A DNA stretch of 64,000 nucleotides from Saururus chinensis (taxonomy: Eukaryota; Streptophyta; Magnoliopsida; Piperales; Saururaceae): assembly GCA_035235625.1 (NCBI GenBank), contig CP141146.1, forward strand, positions 8,426,501 to 8,490,500, in the 5' to 3' direction. This document shows, piece after piece, positions 35,255 through 47,099 of the stretch; position 1 is the first letter of the stretch; each line of letters starts with the position of its first letter. Below the pieces are notes generated by a model. That model worked only from the letters and a program-made list of their open reading frames with translations, had not been told where the DNA came from and made no database searches. A program made the position numbers and the translations under genes.

Positions 35255-38200
35255 TCCAGCTCTTACCTTGACATGCTCAACGACTCCCGCCGGAACATGG
35301 TCTTCCACGAGGTCATCAGGAAGACGATCGCCAAGAGTCCTTGCAGCCATGTACTCGATATTGGGTATTCAAAATTTGCACAAAGATTGCACTTTTATGA
35401 ACCTTGACATTATGATCTCATGTGGGTTGGATTTGAAATTTGAGAATAATTTTTTTCGTTTTGCTCTTTTTCTTTGTGATTTTCTGCGGGTATATAAATT
35501 TTATGCAATGACGTTCTTGTGGTCTTCACTATCGTGATTTATTGTGCAAGTTTGTTGTTTTTGCTTCTCATTCAGAGCTGGCACTGGGCTGCTGTCGATG
35601 ATGGCGGCGCAGGCATTGGAGGAGTGTGAAGAGGGTGGAGAAGATTGTAGTGGGGCGTCACGGACCGTGTCTGCCTGTGAGTCTTACCTCCCTATGGTTA
35701 AGTTGATGCGAAGAGTTTTGCGCCAAAATGGGGTGGAGAAGAAAGTTCGAGTTTTTAACAAGCGCTCTGATGAGCTGAAAGTTGGGCTAAACCTTCCAGC
35801 GAGAGCAGATGTGCTAGTAAGAAGTGTCAATTCCCACTTCTATTTACATACAGCTTTTAGTCTTTTGAGTACTTTTAAGATAATGTAGTACCTCACCTTT
35901 ATTAGTTTTATAGGATACTGTTGTCACACTATTTCTTTTGATGAGAAAAATTGTGGTTAACTAAATATCTATACGGCAGGTTAGTGAGATATTGGACTCG
36001 GAGTTATTAGGTGAAGGCCTAATACCTACTCTACGACATGCACATGATGAATTACTGATTAAAAACCCCTTAACCGTTCCATACAAAGCCACTACGTATG
36101 GCCAGGTATGCTGCACATGTCGTCAAAAATCTGATTGATTGTTATGGGGCTTTCACAGGTAGCTCCTTCTTCTTCTTCATCTTCCTCGTATTTGTTTAGC
36201 TGGTTTCTTTAGAATTTGGTAAAGCGTGATTAAAAAATAATCCTAGTATACATATGATCCTCAAATCATGCTGATGCTATTATCTCGTTTCTAAGTTATG
36301 TTTTGAACTGTAACAATGCTGCCAAGCTAACTTGAAATTTTCTATAAGTAAGAACTTAAAATGTTCTTCTCTGTTATCAGCTAGTTGAGTGTTCATTCTT
36401 AAGGAAACTTCATGACTTACATGGTAGTGAAGTTCTTGCATCCGACGGCATTCATCTCGCACCCTCTGGGTTGGAGGCTATTGTTTGTGCCAAACACCAG
36501 CAATATGCTATGCATTCTGATGCCATATTAGAAGAGATCAAATTGGTATTGATCTACATTATACCTTTGTTTGATTCTTACGAAAGTATGAGATAAGTGA
36601 GCTGATTCCTATCCATAATAGTGTTGTACAGTTGTCAAAACCTTTTGAAGTTTTTTATTTTGACTTCTGGAGATGACCAGAGAGTCATGGAAAAAAAGAG
36701 TGCATATTAAGACGACATCTGATGGCACGGTTCATGGGGTCATCTCATGGTGAAGTTTTTGTCTTCAGGAACACGATATTTATGTCAAATTGGCAATTCA
36801 TGTTGATGCCACAATTATTTATTTTGACTTTCTTCTAGGTGGGTGCTTCAGCTTGATTATGAGGGAAAAATCTTCTACTCTACTGCTCCACAATGGATAT
36901 CCTTGCCAAAGCTTCTTGTGGAATCGTCAACAGATTTTCATGGTGTTTACAAATTGTAACTGATGGTTTTTTCCCATTTTTGTAATTTTCAAATTGTTAA
37001 GCTAGAGTTGTATCTTTTTGTTAGAATGTGATGAACAATTAGCGTTGTTCTTGATCACCAGGTTCTCCTGGCTGGTGTGGTCACTGGAAACAATGTGTCT
37101 GGTTCACTCCTGGAGAAGGAGTGCCCATATGTAAGAACGGCGAACTTTTGATTCAGGCTATTCATGATGACATCAGCATATCATATGATATTATAGATGA
37201 TAGACAAGGAAAAAGGTTGCATATGAGCAGGTTTGGTGACTGCTATCTTATTCTACCTCCTGAATGAATTGCAATTTATGGAAATATAGAATGGAGAGCC
37301 TCCATGTTAAAAGCCACAATGAGTGCAGTACACTGCCAGTAATTTCATGTCTTTTGCATAGCAATAAAAGCTTCACTCATTAAGCCAGTGTAGGAATCTC
37401 CATTTCCAAAATAAAAAATTCTAAATGATTCCATTTATACATGTGCAGTGCCAAAACAAGCATTCCCCTCTATGTGTTGTAGTCGATGATAGTGTATTCT
37501 TGACAATTCTCACTGCAAGTCTGTCAAAAAACTCTCGTGTAATTTCCTTATATCCCGGGTTACAAGAGAATGGCTTTTTGTACTTACAAGCTGTGGCGAA
37601 TGCAAATGGCTTCAGTATGGATCAAGTGGAAGTTCTTCAAAGAAAAAAATCAAGCTTGACTTTAGATGACACTAACGGGAAAAAGGTATGTTCCTGCCTT
37701 TATCAGTTCATACTGCGCTAGGCACACCACTGCATCTGATTTATTGTAAGACAATGGCTATCTTTATTCCACAACAGCATTTCTTGACAGACTTCTGTAT
37801 TTTGCATGATTTTTTAGTTTAATATTGATGAAGAGTGTTGAAAGATTTTGGCCATCAGTGAGAGCTGCACGGGTGAGATGTCGAGTATGAGAGTTACCTT
37901 TAGACTGTCACTTCCCTCAATGAATGTGCAATAATTTGTAAATCTCGTCCAGTTATTAGGCATCTTATGTGAGTGATAGATAAATGTAGGAGAGAAAATG
38001 TTTCAATGGACAAGACAAAAAGTTGAAGAAGAAAGTGGAGGTGTTAGGAGTAGGCATACATGATGAATACCAATGGGTGACAAATATGAAAGAAACATTG
38101 AGATTGTGATGGAATGTGCATGTAACCTATTGAAGGCAATGCTGAGAATATTTTCTTAATGAGTAGTTGAGGGCTGGAAAAGGAAGGGCATAAGGGCACA

Positions 38201-40780
38201 AATTTAGTTGGTGAGAGGTGATTAATGATCTCGTCATTAAATAAGGAAAACTACTAGTTGTGCTAGTGCATGGCAAAATAGAATGTGTATCTGATTTCAG
38301 ATAGTTGAGGACAGGTGTATAGTTTTACCTCTTCTGTGTGTAGTAATATTGGTGTCTAAGAATGACTTTCTCTATATGAATAAATTAAGTACTACTTTTT
38401 CCACTTTCTTCAGGTTGATCTGTTGGTTGGAGAACCTTTCTATTATGGGAGTGAGGGGATGCTTCCATGGCAAAACTTGAGATTTTGGTAAAAGTTGTAA
38501 TCAGGCTCCTTCAAGATATTACAGACTTCTGATTGCAATTGCTGGCATTTACAGACATCTTTTCCTCTTTACTTTGTATAGATGATGCTTGATAATATTC
38601 TACTTCTTTGATATTTGTCTGCTGAAGGAAGGAACGAACTTGCCTCAATTCAATCTTATCCCAAGATGTGGTCATCATGCCTTGTAAAGGAATTATTAAG
38701 GCTTGTGCCATGTCCCTTCCAGTATGTTCCCTCGTTCATAAAAATGAATATTTGCAAAGTTTGAAAAAGGAAAAAAAATAAAATTGCTATTTGTAAAAGA
38801 ATGACTTGTATTGATACTGTATGTTTTTGCCCAGGATCTATGGATCAGCCGTCATGGCCTGAAAGATGTGGAAGGTTTTGACCATTCAATTGCAAATGAG
38901 TTACTGGGAGCATGCGGTGGTTGTTCAGAATTAAGTGGGGGCACTTGTCTGCCTTATTTCATTTGGCAGTGTGGTCTGGTTAAGGTACTTGTGCTGCAAA
39001 GCTTTCAACCTTTATAGAAATTTAGATAGAAAAGTTCTTTACAGGATCCCCCTGATTTTGACATGTATGTAGCATATTCAGAACCAGCACCTAAACTAAC
39101 TATCAGCTAGTGCATCCTGATTTTACATTCTAGGCCTACTAGATATTTACCTCTTTCCTTTTTCATTATGTAGCAATTGGACATGAAAGAAAATCCTTGA
39201 AATCTGAACAGTTCAGGTTCATGTGCATACTCCCTCTGTCCTGTTTTAATAGTCCAATTTGTTTTATAATGTAATTTTTTTGGAGTGTAAGAAGCATGTT
39301 TGACCACAAAAAGACAAAACTCTAACTAAGTCAGCACTTTTTCAGGGCACAAGAATACGAAATTCTCCCACATCTTTTCTGATTTAGCACCCCATGCTCC
39401 TACCACGGGATGAAGCATGTTAGAAGCTTTCTAGTTAGTAGGAGAATGAAAAATTGGGCAATTTTGGAAATTAGACTATTAAAATGGGAGGGAGGGAGTA
39501 ATTGCTGGTGGCAACAACCCTAACGGAGAGATAAATATTCTAACTGCCAGATCTTGGTAGTTGTCTTTTGCTTCCACCTATATATACAACCAAGTAAATT
39601 CGTGTGACCAAATCTTCACCAGGTATTACTATGGCTAAGTAGTACCAGATGTTGGACAATCAGTTTTATCTCACGTCACAAGTTGATCAGAATGAAAGAA
39701 AAGAGCTCAGTTATCGGGGCTACCATATTATGCCAATTGTTCTCTCTAATGGATTTGTTGCTGACACCATAATCTGTAATTATGCAAGAGAGAAATAGGT
39801 CCAGTAAGATCCATTTTCCAGTTGATAGGAGAGAGCAGGATGCTGAGAGGAAGTTTTTTGTGTGCACAACTGGCTTTAGTACTCAAGGTCTGAACCTCAA
39901 ATTTGAATAGGGTTGAAATTGAATTTATATTTGAATAGCTAATAACAAATTTGTCATTTCCAAGAAGAGAAATTGTACTTATGAATTTGATTTGAGTGTA
40001 GGTTCTAAACACACAATCAACAAAGCAGTGTTTGAACTATAAATCTAGACAAAAAAAAAGATGAAATTGTAATTTAATTGTCACAGGAGCTGAGTGAGGT
40101 TTCCACAATCATGGAAATGGATTTCTCCAAACCGATTACTACATGCTACGGGAAGGTTAAGGTAGTTACATGGTCCTAAATCCTGATTATGTCCCAATTT
40201 TTCCATATGTTTTGTTTCAGGTGGTTGCAGAACTAAGTATCCTAGTACTGTGTAATCTATTCTTGTCAATTTCTTTGAAGAAAAATCCTCAAGAATTTTG
40301 CAAAATATTGCTGAGGATAGTATATGGCTTTTTATGGTAGTTAATTTAGGAGGTTTCTACTTGGTTAAATTATTTTCATATTCGTTTGACTGTAGGTTTG
40401 CTTCACAGTGGATGGTATATGCCATGGGTTTGCTATTTGGATTGATTGGGTGATGGATGCCAAAAGCTCTATTGTTGTTTCAACAGGACCTGGTTAGGAT
40501 ACATTTGGGAACTGTTGGCCTTTCATCCATCTTTATGGCTTGACTTCTTTTGCTTTTACCACTTGATAATTTTGAAGGCGTTGAACCCTTATTGATTTCG
40601 AAATATGATATATGGTATGCAGTTCACAGATACTGGAAACAGGGAGTCAAGCTCTTGAGCAAACCTGTGGCAGTGAGCGATAATGCATCATCTGATGCAA
40701 GCACGGTCTGTTCTGCCGAGATAGAAGCAACATTTGACCCATCAAGTGGTGAACTTGTTGTAGAACCCCGCTTTTCATGA
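35255..40780 (+). pseudogene. PRMT7: Protein arginine methyltransferase 7 locus, disrupted
   Basis: Fourteen exons can be traced with consistent splice sites: 35255-35364, 35576-35816, 35980-36105, 36381-36545, 36632-36749, 36839-36942, 37062-37327, 37449-37685, 38414-38487, 38628-38721, 38835-38984, 40087-40161, 40396-40492, 40623-40780. They follow PRMT7, a SAM-dependent enzyme that monomethylates arginines, with two methyltransferase modules. Visible motifs are SYLDMLND, VLDIG/AGTGLLSMM (SAM loop), ACESYLPM, the double-E loop SEILDSELLGEG, and in the second module VVVDDSVF and LVGEPFYY..MLPWQNLRFW. Breaks are in-frame TGA at 36674-36676 (after FDFWR) and at 37265-37267 (after ILPPE), and a one-base loss at an A7 run (36691-36697). 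A further TGA at 35252-35254 lies just before SSYLDM. The N-terminal exon is not convincing. I judge it a recent pseudogene, with assembly error possible for the homopolymer only. Confidence 0.88.
39230..39498. mobile_element. Stowaway MITE in PRMT7 intron 11
   Basis: Starts CTCCCTCTGTCC and ends with the inverse GGGAGGGAGGGAG, flanked by TA on both sides (39228-39229 and 39499-39500). These are the diagnostic features of Stowaway (Tc1/mariner) MITEs. Length 269 bp, no coding capacity. Confidence 0.92.
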
Positions 40781-40889
40781 ACCAAAAACACACGCCAGTT
40801 TTGATTGTTGTACTTATATTAGTTGTGGAATGAACTTTATTTTAAGTTATTTGAACGTGCAAATTTCTATAGGAGATCACTAGGTATTG

Positions 40890-41105
40890 AAAGGAAATTG
40901 AATGCAGTTATTGCATAACATCAGTAAGATATATTAAGAGTTAACATCAAGGAAGCTGTCATCTAATTATCCTCCCTTCAAATATGGTTCCAAAAATTAT
41001 GTGAATCACCAATTGCTTAAAACTCTTTTTTTTTAGAAAAATGAGGGGCGTAAATAGGTTATGAACCTAAACTCCTATTCTAATTAGTTAGCAACTTTGT
41101 GCAGT
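40890..41105. repeat. Block after PRMT7 shared with 23540-23740
   Basis: A non-coding stretch starting about 110 bp after the PRMT7 stop, with a clear second copy in the same orientation at 23540-23740. Either an old duplicate of the PRMT7 3' flank or a dispersed element; no terminal repeats were seen. Confidence 0.55.
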
Positions 41106-41404
41106 TTTAGCCTACTTTTTTTTTGTATGCAGAAGTTGGTATTTGTGGCACAAGATTTTGCTATCATTTCTGTGTTAATGCTTCAGTTATCAGTCAAAGT
41201 AACTGCGAGCATCAATCAATTCAATCCAAAGCTAAAAAAGCTGAAAGATCAAGAAATTGACAAAGCAAAATGTTTCACAAAAAAAAATAGAACTGAGTTC
41301 CAAGTATGGTATGTCAGCTGTAAACATGTCTACAACAGGACTTATTCCGGTAAGATAAACAAGCAAATAGGCACACACAAGTAAAGGCAGGAAAACGAAC
41401 GTGC

Positions 41405-41752
41405 CTAGCAGGAGCCAGGGCTGGTGATGTTGCTTCCAAGGGTCGCATTGCACTGGATCTGTATGTTGGTAAAGACATCCACGTGAATTGACACGCCAGG
41501 TTGAGGCGTGGTCATGACCATTGACTCTATGCATTTGCAGGTTCTGGGAGCCCCCATCTGCTGCTCCATGTTGACGACCATCAGGAGCCCGTTGCAGCAC
41601 TCGGTTGTCACAACATTCGTCGTCCCATTGAGGGTGCTCATGCAGGGCTGGATGTTGGTGGCTACATCAGCGCATGTGGCCGCTGAGGCGCCCCAGTGTG
41701 CCCAATGATACATCGCAAGGACCAACACAACTACCGTTTTCCTTGAGAACAA
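41405..41752 (-). CDS. Non-specific lipid-transfer-like protein, start codon uncertain
   Basis: The minus-strand frame has the complete eight-cysteine pattern of plant non-specific lipid-transfer proteins: C, PC, ECC, TCKC, QC and a terminal SC. A hydrophobic TVVVLVLAM segment and an ASA cleavage-like site precede the first cysteine. Such secreted proteins carry lipids in the cell wall or cuticle. The frame is open from a TTG at 41752, with no ATG before an upstream in-frame TGA. The first in-frame ATG (41713) would cut off most of the signal segment, and an ATG at 41762 is in a different frame. So the gene may have lost its start by a one-base indel, or its start lies in an exon that I cannot see. 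The stop is TAG. Confidence 0.7.
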   Translation of the reverse strand: MFSRKTVVVLVLAMYHWAHWGASAATCADVATNIQPCMSTLNGTTNVVTTECCNGLLMVVNMEQQMGAPRTCKCIESMVMTTPQPGVSIHVDVFTNIQIQCNATLGSNITSPGSC

Positions 41753-41769
41753 ATCCCTCCATCACCTTC

Positions 41770-42309
41770 CTCTCTTAGTCTCTTACTGACAGCTCAATCT
41801 GCAGGCCTGTTACACAAGCACTGTAAGTGGAAGGGACTGTCTGAGGTTGTTTGGTTGAGCTTATCTTTATACTACGGTGAAGAGGGTTTGCTGGGGCGTC
41901 CATGTCTTGGAACAGTTCGGTAAGGGGGATTCTGGATTTGCATGGACATGCACGTGTGGATTATAATATGACTATGATAAATGGTCAGGTCTGCTGTGCA
42001 GACTGTGAAGTGAAGGTTCGTCTAATTGTACTAAGCAATGCAAACTTGTCTGTGATTCACGACAAGAAGTCACGCATGGACCATGGGAGTGTGCAAGGGG
42101 CAGCTCCATATTAGTGTGTGTGCAAAATCATGTGTACCAAGTAAATGGGTCACGGGTGGTGTGACCACATCGAAGTGCCAACTGCATCATACAGCAAAAA
42201 TGAAATGGCGTAGATTAGGGTGTTCTATCGTTTAGGCATTTCAAAATAATGTCATAATATAGGAAAATTTCTTTTTCTTTTTAGTTAGTTAGGCAATTTA
42301 ATTTTAATA
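41770..42309. other. No gene recognised
   Basis: Intergenic DNA between the lipid-transfer-like gene and a Stowaway element. A 70-codon open frame (41902-42114) has no family signature. Confidence 0.4.
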
Positions 42310-42416
42310 CTCTCTCTGTCCTATTTTAGTTGTCCTATTTAATTTTTTAAATTAATTAATTTTATTTCAATTAAAAAAACTGAATAGGACTATTAAAATA
42401 GGATGGAGGGTGGGAG
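42310..42416. mobile_element. 107-bp Stowaway MITE
   Basis: Starts CTCTCTCTGTCCTATTTTA and ends in the inverted ...ATGGAGGGTGGGAG, flanked by TA (42308-42309 and 42417-42418). Short, AT-rich, non-coding; terminal type is that of Stowaway. Confidence 0.85.
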
Positions 42417-42604
42417 TAATAAAATTAAGTGTTCTTGTAAATAGTACGTTTTGTGGAAGTTTATTATGAGAAAAAACTTAAAACACCATAAAAATATGAT
42501 TAAGATAGGGTCCAAATTATTTGTCATCATGGATAGTAAGTACTTTGGGCCCGAAAGAAGGTTAATACTTTGGTCCCTCTTGTTATGTGCGATAATTATA
42601 TATC

Positions 42605-42699
42605 CTTTATCCTATATTAAATATTTTATTTATTTTTAAAAATAAATTAAAATTAATTTATTAATAAAAGTAAAAAAGGATACTTAATATAGGATAAAG
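42605..42699. repeat. Hairpin-forming inverted repeat
   Basis: Arms ctttatcctatattaa (42605-42620) and ttaatataggataaag (42684-42699) are perfect inverse copies of 16 bp, separated by an AT-rich loop of 63 bp. Probably a small MITE. Confidence 0.7.
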
Positions 42700-42719
42700 A
42701 GAATATATTAATGGATATA

Positions 42720-43500
42720 TTTTACAGAACATGAGGTAGGATATTTACTCTAAGGGGTGATTATCGCACCTTTTCTAGTCAGGTTGGTGTGTGCCCCAAC
42801 TAATCAGGTGCTAGCAGGGACAGAGCCAGGAAAAGAGCACTAGGGGGGCACTTTGTTGCACTAATAAGAAAAAATATCAGAGCTTCATGTCCCACCTACG
42901 GTAAAAATACAAAAAAATGTGTAATTACAAGCAAGTTTGCAACTACCGACGAATAACATGCTAATGTCAATTGAAGACGTTGGAGTTCATGTCAAAGGAG
43001 ACCCGATTTTTTTGAAAAGCGTCATGCATGTGACTCTGCAATTATACATCATAAGTGCGGATTAGTGAGTGACCCAACAAGTAAACCATCATTCTTCTTT
43101 GCTCTGGGCATGTTACTATTGTTCTTCTTGTCTTCTCTTCTTTTTCACCAAGAATGATCCAAAGGTAGCCGTTTCTTTGGTTTCTCCTCCTCAATTCTTG
43201 GTTCGGATTTTGTTTTGTCTCATTCATTCATCAATTTGTCTGCTCCAATGGAATTAAGTCGCACATGGCCCCCCAGCATTTCAACGTTCGAAAGGGATAC
43301 TCTGTTGAACTGCTCCACCCAAAGCAGCACTTCAGAGCTCAAGTGCACTAATTCCCTGTGTTTATTGCCTTGGTCGACCGTTGGAACCCAGACAGGGATA
43401 TGCTGTTGTCACTACCTCAATTCTTTTTGTTCTCTTCCCGGACTCATCCATTTAAATTCCTTGAATTCCCTCCTTTGCCTTCTTCACTTTGCTGTTCTAC
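42720..43500. other. Upstream region of the pectinesterase-like gene
   Basis: No separate gene supported. Open frames at 43215-43741 overlap the first pectinesterase exon in other frames and lack a signature. Confidence 0.4.
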
Positions 43501-45010
43501 ATGGCCCGTCTTCAAGCCCACCTCAGTTACTTCTTCTTTTCCATGCTCTTCCTCCTCCATTTGCCACTGCCACTTCTCAGCTCAACCGGTTGTGGCCGCC
43601 GTTCCCCCGCAGCCGCGCACCACCACCGGCGATTCAGGCCAGTCAGTGGCCAACCATTCATCACCGTCGACCCTCGCGGCCGTGGTGACTTCCTCTCGAT
43701 CCAAGCGGCCGTCGAGTCTGTGCCCCGGAACAACAGGATGAATGTCACCATACTAATCACCCCAGGATATTACATGTACCACACATAATGGTTCACTTTG
43801 TGCACGTCGTTTTTCACACATGCAGAGGTTGAATGTACTATTGGTATTCAAATTTTTGCTACTCAATTTGCAGAGAGAAAGTTGTAATCCCTCCCACCAA
43901 GCCTTACATTACATTTCAAGGAGCAGGGAGAGATGTCACTGTGATTGAATGGCAGGATGCGGCTACTGACTACATTGGCCACTATGGCCAACAACTCCAA
44001 CCTTCTACTACTGCTTCTGTTTCTGTCTTTGCTAGTCATTTCACAGCAAGAAACATCAGCTTCAAAGTGAGAGCCCTTCCAATTCTAGTAGCTCAAATTC
44101 AAATAGACTTAGCTATAAATGACTTTTTGAATTATTGAGCTGGGAAAGCTCTGATGAATCTATTCATACACTCAAGAATTCATAGATTCATTGCTTTGAT
44201 TGATAACAATTGTGATTGTTATGATATTCTGGCCGTCAGAACTCAGCTCCGGCGTCCATACCGGGCACGGAGGGACGGAAAGCAGCCGCATTGCGCATTT
44301 CCGGTGACAAGGCCTATTTCTCTGGCTGCGGCTTCTTCGGCAGCCGGAATACAGTCTACGATGTCGCCGGACGCCACTACTTCAAGGAGTGTTATATTGA
44401 AGGCTCCGCTGACTTCATAATGGGCAATGGAAGGTCCATGTACAAAGTACGCATCCAATTCACTTGTACTACTTCTTCATCTGCTACAAATTTGTGGTTG
44501 TAGCACAAATTCATTGCTATTCACTGGTGTAAAACGAGCAGGATTGCGAGCTTCACTCAATTGCGACCAGGTTCGGCTCAATCGCTGCGCAGGGTGGGAA
44601 GTCCCCAGATGAACGGACTGGATTTGCGTTTGTGGGCTGCAGGGTGACGGGCAGGGGCCCGCTCTATGTGGGCCGTGCGCTGGGCCCATACTCGAGGATT
44701 GTATTCGCATACACTTACATTGACAATGTGGTGGCCCCAGATGGATGGGATGAGTGGGTCCCAGCTGGTAACAAAAATAGGTAAATCTCTCTCTCTCTCT
44801 GATTAGGCATTTTGTTTGGGCAAATTATGATTAAGCATTTTGCTATGGTGCAGGACTCTGTTTTTTGGGGTGTACAAATGCTGGGGCCCAGGGGCAGAAG
44901 CCGCCAGAGGAGTTTCATGGGCCAGGGAACTGGATTACAAGAGAGCCAGGCCCTTCCTCACAAAGAGCTTCGTCAATGGGAGGCACTGGATGGGCCCAGA
45001 CGATGCCTAA
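43501..45010 (+). CDS. Pectinesterase-like protein, five exons, probably inactive
   Basis: Exons 43501-43775, 43874-44066, 44240-44446, 44542-44780 and 44854-45010 join into an uninterrupted frame of 356 residues, each intron having GT-AG ends. An N-terminal hydrophobic segment (about residues 8-29) suggests secretion to the cell wall, where pectinesterases de-esterify homogalacturonan. The family fold is clear: [91 protein letters not shown] and FVNGRHW near the end. There is no PMEI inhibitor domain. Active-site motifs differ from the family: GxQA(V/A)AL reads GRKAAAL, GxQDTL reads GSRNTV, so two Gln and one Asp are replaced. The Asp of DFI and the Arg of GRA remain. It may be a pseudoenzyme that is still maintained, or a gene in early decay. 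Confidence 0.92.
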
Positions 45011-45670
45011 TCATGTCATACTAATTTCACTCCATTGCTAAAATGCGATTAGTTTTCTGTTTTTAGCTAAATTTTATTGGATGTAGGACAAAATATGCAT
45101 GTAATTTGTAAAATGATCGATTTGTTTGTTCTATATTATTTTTTATTTTGGCAAAGTTTGTCCTATTATCGGTTTTTTATATTTTGGCAAAGTCTGTTCT
45201 AATATTGGTTTTCCGATCCATTTTTTATCTATCTCTTGCACCTTTCTGCTCCACAACCACAATCCTCACTTTTCTTTTTCTTTCTGGTTTTGGTCGAATG
45301 CGGCAGCCAAAGTTTAAAAGCCACCATAAAAAATATCTGATTTAATTACGATAAGGCCTGGGGAGAACCTAGTAGGTACACATATTTTTAGGAAAGAATT
45401 CATACCTCGGGTTTTATATTGAAAATTTTGGGACTCATGTTATATTATGGGGGGTAAATGGGCAAGTGAATAAATTGAAATTCTAATTAGACAAAGGATA
45501 GTGGTATTCCCAAACACCCACAAAAACTTAAACAAGTGTTTTGATTGTAGGCCTTATACAAAGTTTATATGGACTCATTTATTTAGACCAATTAAATTTA
45601 TCTATAAATTTGTTATGTATATTCTTGATGTAAAAATACATTTTCCTTGGACAAAACATGTGAGTCTCAC
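45011..45670. other. Intergenic DNA, no gene
   Basis: AT-rich 3' flank of the pectinesterase-like gene. A small duplication of ttttggcaaagt[t/c]tg occurs at about 45146 and 45184. Confidence 0.4.
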
Positions 45671-46215
45671 AAAGTTTACTTAGGGCACCCTTATTCTGTC
45701 CAACTAAAACTTAATCCCGAGTTTTTGTTGGGTTATTTGTTGTATAAATATTATTTTTCTATTTGTCCCCTCAGTAATATCCGCTACACAAGTAAAACGT
45801 TGGGCGGGCAAATATATAAATGGGACTCATATTTTTTTATCTATATTTATTAGTAGCTGCCTCCGTCGTTGATTAATAGTTTTTTCCCTAGTTAAAACAA
45901 CAATGGAAAATGACGGTACAAAACACGGTGAAATAGCAAAGTTTACTTAGGGCTCCCTTATTACGTCAACCAAAATTTAGTTGGGAGTTTTTGTTGGGTA
46001 ATTTGTTGTATAAATTTTATTTTTATTTGTCCCCTAAATAATATTTGCTATGCGAGTAAAGCGTCCAGTGGGCGCATATATAAATAGGACTCATATTTTT
46101 ATCTCTATATTGGTAGCTACCACCGTGTCGTCGATTAAACAGTTTTTTTCCCTTGGAAGTAGAAGTTAGAACAACAAAGGAAAATGGCGGTACAAAACAC
46201 GGCAAAATAGTAACC
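45671..46215. repeat. 267-bp tandem duplication
   Basis: aaagtttacttagggc at 45671 recurs at 45938, and the copies stay in register through tttttgttgggt, tttgtcccct, gggactcat and acggtacaaaacacgg. A shorter related piece (gtttgttgggtaaatt) lies at about 51527, so the unit may derive from a dispersed element. Confidence 0.8.
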
Positions 46216-47099
46216 AAGGCAAGGGCGGTAGAAAGCTGTATACAATTTTCATAGCAATTATGCAGGTGCAGGGCGTTGGCAACTTTTAGAGTAATCTGCA
46301 TGCTCGCCGCGGTGAGAAGGCCCCATGCCAACACAAACCGTATGCCGTCATTGTCGCTAGCATTATGCGAGAGTCCATATTTTTAATATAAAAAATGACT
46401 CAGTTTAAAGGTTATTCCAGACATGAGAATGTCAAACAAAAATTCAGCTGCTGTACCTAAAGTTGCACTGGAATTGTAGAGAGTCCGTCTAGCCTATGGC
46501 GTGCCCCGCTTTTCTTCACTTCCAACCAACCATGCTACACCGATGAACCACCCTCCTGCCCAGGTCCTGCGAGAGTTTCCATGGCAGGTTTCACGCAGCT
46601 GCGCGGTCTAGATTTTTCCCATTATATACCCGAGTTCTGGTCCAAAGTTTGGAAGAGTTACAAAATCTTCATCCAAACATGGCAGAATCCATGAGAGAAT
46701 GATGATCGAGGACACTACCAGTGCATTGCCATTCTCAATATTTGAATTTAGTCAGTTTTTCAGTGCCAAACAGCAGCTACTTGCACATAATCCCATGTGG
46801 GCTGATACCATTTTCGGTTGAAACCGGTATTTTCCCCTCGTTGCATGTGGTAAATAGTGCCATCTACCATCTTCCATGGCAGGGGAAGAAACTTCTTTTA
46901 TAATCTCAGCAAATATTTACGCGCAACTCTAACCCCATTTTTCAATCAGTTTTCACCGCAACATTTTTCATTTTTTTTGGAAAGGTGAGATAGTTCGTTG
47001 CAAAAGAATAACAAAATATAAATCACTAACTTAAATTTAATCATCTGCTTTATGTGTACAAGAGTGGCGCTTAGACAAAAAACACATGGTAATATCATC
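46216..47099. other. Intergenic DNA, no gene
   Basis: I see no supported feature here apart from the presumed 3' UTR of PEX19, which would occupy the right end on the minus strand. Confidence 0.4.

Noticed and set aside
36691..36697. Programmed frameshift at the A7 run of PRMT7
   Set aside because: The neighbouring in-frame TGA codons make simple decay or a homopolymer error far more likely.
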